A stretch of 32,943 bases of DNA from M55B112 sp040880545 (GCA_040880545.1 JBBDIE010000068.1:1-32943), one strand, 5' to 3'. Counted from the stretch's first letter, positions 8,483-18,019 are shown. Notes: generated from the sequence alone by a model not told the origin. Translations and numbers: made by a program.

Positions 8483-9986
8483 CAAATTCAGAAGAGCCAG
8501 AATGAAATTGTCATTCGTGGCAGTATGTATAATATTTACAGCACCATTTGTTTACGCTCAGGAAGATACGGTCAGATTACATCTGACCCTCGAAGATGTA
8601 ATCGATCTGGCGAGAGAGCAATCGCCCATGGCCACCATGGCGCGGCACCAGTTCAGGGGCAGTTACTGGGAGTACAGAACCTTTCAGGCAAGCTATCTGC
8701 CATCATTGAGTCTGAGCTCCACACTGCCTGATATCAACCGTTCCATAGACAAGATCGTGAAGGACGACGGAACAGAAGATTTTGTCTCACGGGCAGTTAT
8801 GAACAGCTCAGTGGAGATGGAACTTTCGCAAAATGTAAGCTTCACCGGCGGAAATATATTTCTCAATTCAAGTCTGCAACGAATCGATAACCTGGGTGAC
8901 AATCCCAATTTGAATTACCTGGCTTACCCGTTTACCATTGGCTTTACACAACCCATTAATGGCTATAACGACTTTAAATGGGAGAAGAAGATTGAACCGG
9001 CCAAGTATGAAGAGGCCAAGAAACAGTTAATTCATACCCTGGAGCAGGTAAGCAACAGGGCCGTGGGCTACTTCTTTGATCTCATCCTGGCGCAGATCAA
9101 CCTGGCTATTGCAAACAAGAACTTTGCGAACAACGATACATTGTATAATATCGCAGAGGGAAGATACCAGCTGGGTACCATCGCCGAGAATGAACTGTTA
9201 CAGATGGAGCTGAGTTACCTGAATGCGGGCACAGCACTGAATGCTGCCAACATAGACCTGGAGGTCAAAAAATTCCGGCTGCGTTCATTTCTGGGATACA
9301 GCGAAATGGTGGACATAGAGCTTATTGTACCCAGTGCCATTCCGGATGTGAACATCGAAATGGGACGGGCACTGCAGGAGGCAAGTACCAATAACCCTGA
9401 AGTGCTGGAATTACAGAGGAGGCTCCTTGAGGCAGAGCAAAATGTGGCCCGGGCAAAGGCACAGAAAGGGATACAGGCAAATCTGTTCGCATTGTACGGT
9501 ATGAGTAAAAATGCCCAGGATCTGGGTGGGGTCTATGTGGATCCCGAGGATCAGCAACGGCTTCGCATCGGGTTTGAGATCCCGATCCTCGACTGGGGCC
9601 TGGGAAAAGGAAGACACAAGATGGCCCAGTCGGCAGAAGAGGTGGTAAAAACAAATGTAATTCAATCCAGAAGTGATTTTGAACAGCAGATATTTCTCCA
9701 GGTTATGCAGTTCAATTTGCAGGACGACCAGCTGCGGATCGCTTCAAAAGCCGATACCATAGCGGAAAAGCGTTACGAAGTGACAAAACAGCGTTTCCTT
9801 ATTGGTAAAATTGATGTGCTTGACCTGAATGTGGCCCTGGAAGAAAAGGATGTGGCCCGAAGGGGATATGTCCAGGCGCTTCGCAACTATTGGGATTATT
9901 TTTTCAGTCTGCGGATACTCACACTTTACGACTGGATCAACGATATAAAGCTGGAGCAAGATTTCAATGAGATCCTGCTGCATTAG
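8475..9986 (+). CDS. TolC-family outer membrane efflux protein
   Basis: The 503-residue protein carries a signal peptide that should be cut after VYA (about residue 28). It has the long helical repeats of the OEP family, for example the LEDVIDLAREQSP start of the first repeat and a second repeat with VTKQRFLIGKIDVLDLNVALEEKDVARRGY split across residues 430-460. It would form the outer-membrane channel of the adaptor-permease-channel export complex. The ATG at 8475 overlaps the permease stop codon, which favours coupled translation; a second ATG at 8502 would give a shorter, more usual signal peptide. It ends 18 bp from the convergent GlmU-like gene. Confidence 0.87.
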   Translation: MNSKFRRARMKLSFVAVCIIFTAPFVYAQEDTVRLHLTLEDVIDLAREQSPMATMARHQFRGSYWEYRTFQASYLPSLSLSSTLPDINRSIDKIVKDDGTEDFVSRAVMNSSVEMELSQNVSFTGGNIFLNSSLQRIDNLGDNPNLNYLAYPFTIGFTQPINGYNDFKWEKKIEPAKYEEAKKQLIHTLEQVSNRAVGYFFDLILAQINLAIANKNFANNDTLYNIAEGRYQLGTIAENELLQMELSYLNAGTALNAANIDLEVKKFRLRSFLGYSEMVDIELIVPSAIPDVNIEMGRALQEASTNNPEVLELQRRLLEAEQNVARAKAQKGIQANLFALYGMSKNAQDLGGVYVDPEDQQRLRIGFEIPILDWGLGKGRHKMAQSAEEVVKTNVIQSRSDFEQQIFLQVMQFNLQDDQLRIASKADTIAEKRYEVTKQRFLIGKIDVLDLNVALEEKDVARRGYVQALRNYWDYFFSLRILTLYDWINDIKLEQDFNEILLH

Positions 9987-10004
9987 TGCAGGTTATCCTG
10001 GCAA

Positions 10005-11189
10005 TTACCATACCCGGTACTTCCCGGTTTCATTAAAAATATGTACATACATATCCCGGTCGACGGCTGTGAATTCAATATCCCGTCTGGACATAACAAG
10101 TTCCATGGTTTCAAGGGCTTTTTCTAAGGTATATTCACGCATCCCAGCCGCGCCGCCCCAGGAGAATGAGGGTACAAAATTCCTGATGAATCCCGAGCCA
10201 AAGATGTTGGCGCTCACACCCACAACACTTCCCGTATTGAACATGGTGTTGATACCGCACTTTGTGTGATCTCCCATGATCAAACCACAAAACTGAAGCC
10301 CTGTACTGATAAACCGGTCGGATGTGTAGTTCCAGATTTTTACATCTGCATAGTTGTTTTTCAGGTTGGAATTGTTAGTATCGGCCCCCAGGTTACACCA
10401 TTCCCCTATTACCGAGTTCCCTAGAAAGCCGTCATGACCCTTGTTGGAATAGCCCTGGATTACCGAATTGTTGATCTCTCCCCCGGCTTTGGAAAATGGA
10501 CCGATGGTGGTCGGACCATATATTTTTGCAGCCATTTTAACAGTGGATCCCTCTCCCAGAGAGAAAGGTCCCCGGATTACCGATCCCTCCATGATTTCGC
10601 TGTCTTTGCCGAGGTATACCGGCCCGGAAGAAGCATTCAGGGTAAAATATTCGCCTTTAAATCCTTCCTCTACAAACACATTTTCGCGATGCAGTACGTT
10701 GACTGTCTCACTGAGCGGGACTGACCTACGCCCGGCAGTAATAAGGGCATAGTCGGCCGCAATCTCCTGTCCGTTGAAGGTGAATATCTTCCAGGGAAAA
10801 TCGATCAGTGTTGCTTCTCCGGTGTATTCTGCCGCCTCTTTGAGAAGGGCGGCGTCGTTCATGTTAAAGTTTCCCGCACCGGTTTTTAATGCCAAAAGGA
10901 TGTTATCCTTTTTTAGCGCCTGACCAATCTTCAGTTGCTGAATTCTTCCCACAAGTGCCGGATCGGGCAGGAGTGCACCGTTGATCAGCAGGTTTGCCTC
11001 CGCAATGCTTGTTGTATACCTGGTTTGCAGGTAGTCGTGGGTGAGGTAGGAGCCCTTCAGCTTTAGCCGTTTTTCCCATTTCTCGCGGAGGGTTAATATT
11101 CCCACCCGCAGTTCAGCAACAGGCTTTGTGAAGGTTAGCGGCAGCAGGTTATCACGGTGTTGGTCGTCGAAAAGTATAAGGTTCATCAC
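10005..11189 (-). CDS. GlmU-like sugar-phosphate nucleotidylyltransferase/acyltransferase
   Basis: The 394-residue protein starts MMNLILFDDQHRDNLLPLTF, the hallmark of a Bacteroidota-specific GlmU-like group. Residues about 1-180 are the divergent nucleotidyltransferase-like part. Residues about 195-340 contain hexapeptide repeats (GSVIRGPF, STVKMAAKIYGPTTIG, NSVIQGYSNKGHDGF, GNSVIGEWCNLGA) that build a left-handed beta-helix typical of acyltransferases. The classical pyrophosphorylase signature LAAGxGTRM is not visible, so the N-terminal activity is uncertain. A role in amino-sugar nucleotide synthesis is plausible given glmM nearby, but they are not in one operon. The second Met is an equally good start. 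Confidence 0.75.
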   Translation of the reverse strand: MMNLILFDDQHRDNLLPLTFTKPVAELRVGILTLREKWEKRLKLKGSYLTHDYLQTRYTTSIAEANLLINGALLPDPALVGRIQQLKIGQALKKDNILLALKTGAGNFNMNDAALLKEAAEYTGEATLIDFPWKIFTFNGQEIAADYALITAGRRSVPLSETVNVLHRENVFVEEGFKGEYFTLNASSGPVYLGKDSEIMEGSVIRGPFSLGEGSTVKMAAKIYGPTTIGPFSKAGGEINNSVIQGYSNKGHDGFLGNSVIGEWCNLGADTNNSNLKNNYADVKIWNYTSDRFISTGLQFCGLIMGDHTKCGINTMFNTGSVVGVSANIFGSGFIRNFVPSFSWGGAAGMREYTLEKALETMELVMSRRDIEFTAVDRDMYVHIFNETGKYRVW

Positions 11190-11571
11190 GAAAATTTTTA
11201 TAAAAGTAGGATTAATTTATTTGTCTCATAGCCGATCGTATCTGTATTTTCTCCGGTTCATACCAAACAAATGGGGATGATTGGAGCGTGAAATTGATTC
11301 GCTGGGAGGATGATGGGAAAGAAAAGTGTATTTGAGTTCTTGAAAAGAGGTACAATTTAAGAGTCTGTTAAGACTTTATTATGTTCCCGGCACTATATTA
11401 ATTGCGATATTGATTGGTAAGTGCTTGCAGGAAAACGACAATAGCTGAGTAATGCCCAACTGCAAAACAGTCATCGCGTACCTTGGTTTAAACGCTTACT
11501 TTTCAGGCAAGACAACATATCAGCGTTATTTTTATGACACTTTTTACAAACAAATATTATTTCTGTAAAAG
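11190..11571. other. Intergenic region between GlmU-like gene and GH92 gene
   Basis: This is 382 bp without a convincing ORF. It is the divergent promoter region for the GlmU-like gene and the GH92 gene, and holds one arm of the interspersed repeat (11422-11468). No clear TTTG-N19-TAnnTTTG promoter was found; the last 60 bp before the GH92 start are AT-rich. Confidence 0.6.
11422..11468. repeat. Interspersed repeat, partial copy (left arm)
   Basis: These 47 bp align without gaps to 15429-15475 with only a few substitutions, from TGCTTGCAGGAAAACG through CAATAGCTG to CAAAAC. The copy lacks the right arm with CATAACGCAG found at 15479, so it cannot form the 10-bp hairpin of that copy. It lies in the gap before the GH92 gene. 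Confidence 0.7.
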
Positions 11572-13866
11572 ATGATTACCACATTTCCCCGAATTTTTCC
11601 ACATGCACTTTTCAACGCAGTAAAAACAGCCAGCTTAGCTTTTCTGTCCGTGGGTTTGTTGATGGTTTCCTGTTCAGCACCTTCATCAGATGACAATACA
11701 ATGTACATTGATCCTACGATTGGTAATGTATCCCAGTTACTGGTACCTACCTATCCCACCATCCATTTGCCGAACCAGATGCTGCGGATGATCCCGGTGA
11801 AAGAGGACTATTTATCAGACCAGGTGGAGGCTTTTCCCCTGCATGTGCACGCGCACAGAAACCGGGGGCTTTTTCAGATAAAAGTCACTACCGGAGAGGT
11901 GGTTCCCTCTTCATGGAGGAAGAAAATGATTATCGACCACGATCTCGAGACAGTGCATCCCTGGCACTATTCAACCTATTTGATCGAGGATAATATCCGG
12001 GTGAGTTTTGCCCCCGGTCCCAGGAGCGGAATCTATAAATATGAGTTTCCCAAAAGAGATGGAAGAAACCTTTTGGTAAAAGGCTCCAGAGAAATGACTC
12101 TGGATGAGCATGAAGATGGAAGCCTGGGTCTTATGGATAAAATTAAATACACCACCCGGGGTATATTTTCCGAGACCCGTGAGATGAGCGTCTTTGTATA
12201 TGCGGTACTTACAGACGAATCAGGACAAACAATCAACAATGTTGAAATGGAGGTTTCTGCAGGCAGGCTGACGATCACTGTTCCTTCAGATGCCGAATCC
12301 ACGCTGTTCCTTAAATACGCAATATCGTACATCAGTGCTGACCAGGCAAAATTCAATTTTGATAAAGAACTGGGGCAGGTCAGTTTCGATCAATTATCCT
12401 CCCATGGAAAAGTAATCTGGGAAGAAACTGTAGGTCAGATCCAGGTGCAGGGAGGAACAGAGGCTCAGAAACGAACGTTCTATTCCTCGCTCTATCGCAC
12501 CTATGAGCGAATGGTTGATATTAATGAATATGGACAGTATTACAGCGGTTACGATGGCCAGGTTCATGAAAGCGAGAGGCCTTTCTATGTAGATGACTGG
12601 ATCTGGGACACCTACCTGGCACAGCATCCTCTAAGGACCATCCTGGATCCTGAGATGCAGAATGATATACTCAATTCCTATACATTGATGTATGAGCAGA
12701 GTGGCTGGATGCCCACTTTCCCGCAGGTACATGGGAATCATATGTGCATGAATGCCTATCATTCATCGGCCATCTTTATTGACGGGTACAGGAAAGGGTT
12801 GACAGATTTTAACCTGGAGAAGGCGTATGAAGGCGTGCGGAAGAACCTGATGGAGGGGACATTTATTCCCTGGCGGCAGGGTACCCCACGCAGACCCATA
12901 GATGATTTTTACCATGAAAAGGGTTATTTCCCGTCGCTACGGCCGGGAGAAGAGGAGACCGAACCGCAGATGGATGGTTTTGAAAAGAGGCAACCCGTTG
13001 CAGTTACACTCGGAATAAGTTACGATTTCTGGGCGTTGTCGGAACTCGCCGATGAGCTGGGCAAACCAGATGAGCATGAAAAATTTGCTGAAAGGGCAAA
13101 AGATTTCCGGAACCTATGGCATCCGGGACATCGCCTGTTCATGCCCAAAGATGAAGCAGGAGAATGGATCGAAATAAATCCAAAATCTGATGGCGGACCT
13201 GGATATCGTAATTATTATGACGAGAACAATGGCTGGACCTATGCGTGGGACGTGCAACACGACATCAACGGTCTGACTGAGCTACTGGGAGGGAAGCAAG
13301 CTGCGGAAGAGCGGCTTGACCAGTTGTTCAGGGAACCGCTTGGAATGAGAAAGCGGGAGTTTTATGTGCATGGTGCCAACTCCACCGGAATGGTCGGGCA
13401 GTTCAGCATGGGCAATGAACCCTCTTTCCATATTCCCTATCTGTTCAATTATTTCGGTGCTCCATGGAAAACACAGCAAAAAACACGCTTTTTACTGGAT
13501 GTGTGGTTCAAGGATAACATTTTCGGGATACCGGGCGATGAGGACGGGGGAGGGATGACTGCGTTTGTCGTATTCTCCTCTATGGGGATATACCCTGTAA
13601 CGCCCGGACTGCCTTTCTACACTATTACAAGCCCTGTTTTTGAAAAGGTAAGTATCGCTTTAAACAATGGCAACACATTCACCGTGATTGCCGACGGTGC
13701 CAGCAAGAGGAATAAATACATTCAGCGGGCATTTATTGATGGAGAGGAGATATTCAGTCCGTTCATCACCCATGAACAGGTAATGTCGGGAGCTACTTTG
13801 GAACTGGAACTGGGAGAGCTGCCCAATCGGGATTGGGGAACTGAAGGTGTCCTGCCGGAGATGTGA
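11572..13866 (+). CDS. GH92 family alpha-mannosidase, lipoprotein
   Basis: GH92 enzymes are calcium-dependent exo-acting, inverting alpha-mannosidases. The 764-residue product has a lipobox (L-M-V-S-C, Cys34), so it should be lipid-anchored. Diagnostic GH92 stretches are visible: DDWIWDTYLAQHPL (341-354), SGWMPTFPQVHGNHM (377-391), GNEPSFHIPYLFNYFGAPWKTQ in two parts from 614 (Glu616 is the expected general acid) and GDEDGGGMTAFVVFSSMG (655-672, with the general-base aspartates). Length is normal. It is convergent with a sulfatase gene 58 bp away, and further sulfatases lie downstream. This supports action on a mannose-containing sulfated glycan, but linkage specificity cannot be read from the sequence. 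Confidence 0.93.
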   Translation: MITTFPRIFPHALFNAVKTASLAFLSVGLLMVSCSAPSSDDNTMYIDPTIGNVSQLLVPTYPTIHLPNQMLRMIPVKEDYLSDQVEAFPLHVHAHRNRGLFQIKVTTGEVVPSSWRKKMIIDHDLETVHPWHYSTYLIEDNIRVSFAPGPRSGIYKYEFPKRDGRNLLVKGSREMTLDEHEDGSLGLMDKIKYTTRGIFSETREMSVFVYAVLTDESGQTINNVEMEVSAGRLTITVPSDAESTLFLKYAISYISADQAKFNFDKELGQVSFDQLSSHGKVIWEETVGQIQVQGGTEAQKRTFYSSLYRTYERMVDINEYGQYYSGYDGQVHESERPFYVDDWIWDTYLAQHPLRTILDPEMQNDILNSYTLMYEQSGWMPTFPQVHGNHMCMNAYHSSAIFIDGYRKGLTDFNLEKAYEGVRKNLMEGTFIPWRQGTPRRPIDDFYHEKGYFPSLRPGEEETEPQMDGFEKRQPVAVTLGISYDFWALSELADELGKPDEHEKFAERAKDFRNLWHPGHRLFMPKDEAGEWIEINPKSDGGPGYRNYYDENNGWTYAWDVQHDINGLTELLGGKQAAEERLDQLFREPLGMRKREFYVHGANSTGMVGQFSMGNEPSFHIPYLFNYFGAPWKTQQKTRFLLDVWFKDNIFGIPGDEDGGGMTAFVVFSSMGIYPVTPGLPFYTITSPVFEKVSIALNNGNTFTVIADGASKRNKYIQRAFIDGEEIFSPFITHEQVMSGATLELELGELPNRDWGTEGVLPEM

Positions 13867-13924
13867 AATTTATCTCTATAGAGGGCTTTTTATGTTGTTG
13901 GTGCCCGCTTTTCGCTGTGTGTGT

Positions 13925-15385
13925 CTACCGTGTGAATGTTACTTTGCGAATTCTGTCGAGCTCCTTTTTCATTTCCGCTGCTTTTTTCGCCTGTACATCA
14001 ATAAGATTGTTGCTTTCTGAGGGATCTTCAGCCAGATTGTATAATTGGGGTTTGAACGATTGCAACCTGTTCAACCGGTTCTCAGCCATGCCTTCGGGAG
14101 GAGTGTTGTCGATATATTTCCAGTCACCCATTCGAAGGGCATGCATCCCGTTCGCATCAGCAGTGACCATTTCCTGTCTGTTGGATGCAATTTTTTTGCC
14201 ATTCAGAATATTTAGAAAACTGTAACTGTCAGGTGCAATCTCTTTTGATCCGGGCACCTCACCATCTGTTATTTCACAGACGGTTGCAAACATATCGATA
14301 AGGTTGATCAGTGCATCCGATTCGGACCCATCCTCCACAACCCCAGGCCAGGACACAATGAACGGCACATTGGAGCCTCCCTGGAAGATCGTATGCTTAT
14401 CGCCTTTCAGGTCGCCATTGATCTTAAGGCCATAGTTGACCGCGGTAATCTCTGGCGCTTCCGGCCTGTTGCCCGGGATCTCCCCGCCATTGTCGCTTGT
14501 GAATACGATCAGTGTATTATCCATCAGGTTCATGTACTCCAGTGTTTCGATGATTTGCCCCACACTGTGGTCCAGGTCCTGGATGAAGTCACCATAAGGC
14601 CCTGCATCACTCATCGCCCGCATATAGTCAGAAGGAGTGATGGGGTGGTGAACCGCAACTGCAGCAAAGAACAGAAAGAAGGGTTCGTCACTGCTTTGCT
14701 GTTTGATCCAGTCTACAGATTTGTCAGTGAGTACTTCCATTACCTCTTTGTTGGTCCGTTGGGGCGCATCGTAACCCAGATACTGCGGACCATAGAAAGT
14801 CCTGGAATAGGGATGGACCTTATCACTCCGGATTCCATAAATATGGTCATTTTCAACAAATACCCCAAGCATGTCGCCGTGGTTTTGCGGAACACCAAAG
14901 TGATAATCAAAACCGAGATCAAGGGGGCCGGGAGACATGCTTTTGGTGTAGTCCAGGGGTTTCTCTCCATACCCAAGGTGCCATTTACCAATGACAGCCG
15001 TTTGATATCCACGTTCGTTTAGCCAGTCAGCAATGGTCATCCTATCCGGTTTGATCAGAAGTTCATCGATCGGATTTGTCACACCAAACTTAAGAATGGA
15101 CCGCCAGGGATAACGTCCGGTTAAAAGGCCATACCGTGTTGGTGTACAAATAGAAGACGGTGTATTGACATTGGTGAAAAGCATTCCCGATTCTGCAATC
15201 CGGTCGATATGCGGGGTGCGCAGAAGGGATTTTTCTGCACCATAGGAATTCAGGCTTCCATAACCGAAGTCATCGGCCAGGATGAAAACGATATTGGGAC
15301 TGGAGTGAGTATCCTGTGCATGCACTGAATCAAATGAAAATTGAAGTGCAAGAATACCGAGTATTACTGGTTTTATTGTTTTCAT
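13925..15385 (-). CDS. S1-family sulfatase (periplasmic)
   Basis: The 486-residue protein has a cleavable signal peptide ending VHA (about residue 23). The S1 sulfatase motifs follow in order: ILADDFG (35-41, metal aspartates), the formylglycine site C80-T-P-T-R with YGLLTGR, the GKWHLG lysine/histidine motif at 133-138, and a later TSDNGG metal motif. Cys80 needs conversion to formylglycine by a sulfatase-maturing enzyme not encoded here. It would hydrolyse sulfate esters on carbohydrate. It is the only leftward gene in the catabolic island and carries the repeat element at 15429-15560 upstream. The exact S1 subfamily and substrate position are not assignable by eye. Confidence 0.9.
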   Translation of the reverse strand: MKTIKPVILGILALQFSFDSVHAQDTHSSPNIVFILADDFGYGSLNSYGAEKSLLRTPHIDRIAESGMLFTNVNTPSSICTPTRYGLLTGRYPWRSILKFGVTNPIDELLIKPDRMTIADWLNERGYQTAVIGKWHLGYGEKPLDYTKSMSPGPLDLGFDYHFGVPQNHGDMLGVFVENDHIYGIRSDKVHPYSRTFYGPQYLGYDAPQRTNKEVMEVLTDKSVDWIKQQSSDEPFFLFFAAVAVHHPITPSDYMRAMSDAGPYGDFIQDLDHSVGQIIETLEYMNLMDNTLIVFTSDNGGEIPGNRPEAPEITAVNYGLKINGDLKGDKHTIFQGGSNVPFIVSWPGVVEDGSESDALINLIDMFATVCEITDGEVPGSKEIAPDSYSFLNILNGKKIASNRQEMVTADANGMHALRMGDWKYIDNTPPEGMAENRLNRLQSFKPQLYNLAEDPSESNNLIDVQAKKAAEMKKELDRIRKVTFTR

Positions 15386-15897
15386 GGGAAAGTTGTATAT
15401 GAATTAATAACTTGATTTTTCTATGTAATGCTTGCAGGAAAACGTCAATAGCTGCGTTATGCCCTACTTCAAAACGAGCATAACGCAGAACCGAGTGCAA
15501 CGAGCTCACGAATACCGCTGAAAATAAACTATTCATGAGTATATCGGACATTATGAACATACACTAAGTAATTCTGCAAATTAAGAAGGACAGCATAAAA
15601 ATTTCTTAATAAAAGATTAACATTTGGAAAGCATGGTCTGTTTCCTGAATTTTAAATTTTACGCTTTATCCTATCTCCCAATCCTGTACGACCAGATTTT
15701 AACAGCCCGGGCAGCTGTTCTTTCCGTTTCTTTACACGTATTAATATTTTATTAAGTGGAAATTATTCTATTCGCAGTAAATTATAGATTAAATAGCGGT
15801 ACTGGAGTAAGGTTCCGTTACACCTCCGGGTTGTTCATGATACAATACGTTAGCGTTCCGGTGCAGAAGAACAGCCGGATTTCATAAAATTATTCAT
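15386..15897. other. Divergent intergenic region upstream of sulfatase and beta-helix genes
   Basis: This 512-bp region separates the leftward sulfatase from the rightward beta-helix gene. It contains the fullest copy of the interspersed repeat (15429-15560). The remainder is AT-rich with no convincing ORF; a short stem AACAGC/GCTGTT at 15701-15719 has no U-tract and is not a terminator. Promoters for both flanking genes should be here, but no consensus TTTG-N19-TAnnTTTG was found. Confidence 0.6.
15429..15560. repeat. Interspersed repeat, most complete copy
   Basis: This copy combines the left arm shared with 11422-11468 and the 87-bp right part shared with 73-159. CTGCGTTATG (15452-15461) and CATAACGCAG (15479-15488) form a perfect 10-bp stem with a 17-nt loop. 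It therefore looks like the parent form of the partial copies, a REP- or MITE-like intergenic element with no coding capacity. Confidence 0.75.
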
Positions 15898-17079
15898 ATG
15901 ATAAAACAGCTTCTTTCACTGACAAAAATCTTTTTTCTGGTTTTTTTGCTTCAAGGTATGTTGACTGTACGCGGACAACAAGCTACAGGCAGCTGGCAGC
16001 TGTTTGACACCGATCATCCTGCAGACCAGATGATTGTTGCTATCCATATTGATGATGCAGTTGGAAGCACCGTTGACAATACGGGGCAGGAAGATGTAAC
16101 TGTGGTTGTCCAACAGGCCATCGATCATTTATTTAACACGGGAGGCGGGACCATCTATTTCCCTGAAGGCCGCTATAGGTTTGATGGTTCTCTGGTAATA
16201 AGGGAATCTGTAAAACTGAGAGGTGATTTCAAGGTACCCGATGGTAGTGCCGTCACAGGTACATTGTTCGAACCAAGAGGAGGAAGAAACAATGCATCTG
16301 CTGATCCTTTTATAACAGTAAGGGGTAGTGCCTGTATTGATGGGTTCACCATCTGGTATCCTGAACAGGAAGCATCCAACATTGTTCCGTACCCTGTCAC
16401 AATTTTGTTCGAGAGGAATTCAAATAACAGGTATCCGAAACACTGCACGACCGCCCGGTGCATTAACCTGGTTAATTCCTATTTCGGGATCGATATTGGC
16501 CTGATAAATACAGCGCTACCCATGTTGGCCAATATTTACGGATCGCCGTTAAAGAAGGGGATCCGTATCAATGAATGCTCCGATGTAAGCAGGATATTTG
16601 ATATTCATTTTTCGCCCGACTACTGGGCACAGTCCGAATTACCGGGGGCTCCTGCCGAAAGCGGCCCTCATGCTGTATTTATGCTGGAACAGGGACATGC
16701 CATCGACTATTTGCGCAGTGATAATGGGTTTAATGGGTTTTGGTATATTCATGGTTATAGAACAGGAATGACATTGAACAGTAATTATTCTGCCGGGCCA
16801 TTCTACAATCTCAAGTTTACAGAATGCGGCGTAGCATTAATACTTCGTTCGGTCAACCAGGTGCCGGCTTGTTTCACGGATTGCATCTTTGAAGGAAGCG
16901 ATGCTGCATTAATACAAGATGGGATGACGGGTGCAGCCCAATTTAATACCTCCGTTTTCAGGAGCACATCCCGTACGGTTACATCCGGTGAACCCGGGAT
17001 TTTTTCGGCCTCCCAGGTTACTTTCCATGAATGCATTTTCGACGCTCCGGCACATCTTTCCAATTATTATTCATTCTAA
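15898..17079 (+). CDS. Secreted right-handed beta-helix protein (pectate lyase 3-like)
   Basis: The 393-residue protein has a signal peptide (about residues 1-26). Residues about 60-110 show the start of a Pectate_lyase_3-type domain: a DVTVVVQQAIDHL helix followed by GGGTIYFPEGRYRF and SLVIRESVKLRGD, which cap a right-handed parallel beta-helix. The remaining sequence is consistent with repeated helix rungs (GSACIDGFTIWYP, INECSDVSRIFDIHF, FTDCIFEGSDAAL). The fold is used by polysaccharide lyases and hydrolases such as GH55 and polygalacturonase-like enzymes. The protein is short for GH55, and no catalytic signature lets me name an activity. The phosphodiesterase-fold gene follows 13 bp downstream, so the two are probably co-transcribed. 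Confidence 0.65.
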   Translation: MIKQLLSLTKIFFLVFLLQGMLTVRGQQATGSWQLFDTDHPADQMIVAIHIDDAVGSTVDNTGQEDVTVVVQQAIDHLFNTGGGTIYFPEGRYRFDGSLVIRESVKLRGDFKVPDGSAVTGTLFEPRGGRNNASADPFITVRGSACIDGFTIWYPEQEASNIVPYPVTILFERNSNNRYPKHCTTARCINLVNSYFGIDIGLINTALPMLANIYGSPLKKGIRINECSDVSRIFDIHFSPDYWAQSELPGAPAESGPHAVFMLEQGHAIDYLRSDNGFNGFWYIHGYRTGMTLNSNYSAGPFYNLKFTECGVALILRSVNQVPACFTDCIFEGSDAALIQDGMTGAAQFNTSVFRSTSRTVTSGEPGIFSASQVTFHECIFDAPAHLSNYYSF

Positions 17080-17092
17080 AAACTAAACCGCA

Positions 17093-18019
17093 ATGCAAAC
17101 AATTTTCAGATTCTTTAGAACAGTTTTGACCATGTTGTTAATCCTGGGCGCCTGTTCAGCATCCTCCACTGCTCAGCAAAGCAGCGGTAATAATCAGGCT
17201 GCCACACTTAAACTTATGACTTACAACCTGAAGTTTGCCAGTCCGACCTTTGAACCTTCGTGGGAGATAAGGCGGGAAATGCAACTCGATCTGATAAGGA
17301 AGTATGATCCGGATATCATTGGCACCCAGGAGGGACTAAAGGAGCAAATCGACTACCTGATGGATCATCTGCCCGATTATGTGGTAGTGGGTGAGGGAAG
17401 GAAAGGAGGAGACGATGATGAACATATGGCCATTTTTATCAAACGTGACAAATTCAGGCTCCGGGAACTGCAGAGTTTTCAACTCTCTGAAACACCCGAA
17501 GTGATAGGGAGCGGACCCGATGTAAATCCGCGTATGGTCACCTGGGTGCGTCTTGCCCTGGTAAACAGGCCGGTCAGGGGAGAGAAAGGGCCCTATCCCG
17601 AAGACTACAGGGGACACTGGGAAAACACTCGTGAATTCTACCTGTTCAACACACATTTTTTCAACGGACGCAGCGCAACTTTGTCAAGACTGAATGCTTC
17701 AAAACTGATCATGGAACGAATCAATGCACTTAATCGTTTCGGAGAATGGACCCCTGAACGCGCCGTCTTCCTGATGGGCGATTTTAATTGCCGCCCTGGA
17801 AGTGCACCCTATGAAACCCTGGTTGGCAAAAAAGATTCCGGCTTTAACGATAAGCTGTCAGATACTTCTGAAGGACATAACGAGATCGATTGGATTCTTT
17901 ACAGGGGCCCGGTGAAGGTGTTACACTACGAAGAGGTGGATTACAATATAAACGGTATGTACCCTTCTGATCATAATGCCATTTACGTGGAATTTGAGTT
18001 TCTTCCGGATACACTTTAA
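17093..18019 (+). CDS. Endonuclease/exonuclease/phosphatase-fold lipoprotein
   Basis: The 308-residue protein has a lipobox L-G-A-C (Cys21) and all landmarks of the metal-dependent EEP superfamily: MTYNLKF with Asn45, GTQEG with Glu80, NTHF (186-189), GDFN (229-232) and SDHNAI (292-297, the catalytic Asp-His pair). Members cleave phosphodiester or phosphomonoester bonds in nucleic acids, phospholipids or phosphoinositides. As an envelope-anchored member in a sulfatase/mannosidase island it may act on phosphorylated glycan or simply recover phosphate; that is inference. It shares an operon with the beta-helix gene upstream. Confidence 0.82.
   Translation: MQTIFRFFRTVLTMLLILGACSASSTAQQSSGNNQAATLKLMTYNLKFASPTFEPSWEIRREMQLDLIRKYDPDIIGTQEGLKEQIDYLMDHLPDYVVVGEGRKGGDDDEHMAIFIKRDKFRLRELQSFQLSETPEVIGSGPDVNPRMVTWVRLALVNRPVRGEKGPYPEDYRGHWENTREFYLFNTHFFNGRSATLSRLNASKLIMERINALNRFGEWTPERAVFLMGDFNCRPGSAPYETLVGKKDSGFNDKLSDTSEGHNEIDWILYRGPVKVLHYEEVDYNINGMYPSDHNAIYVEFEFLPDTL

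Noticed and set aside
15701..15719. AACAGC/GCTGTT stem as a terminator
   Set aside because: It is a 6-bp stem without a U-tract on either strand and is not positioned at a gene end.
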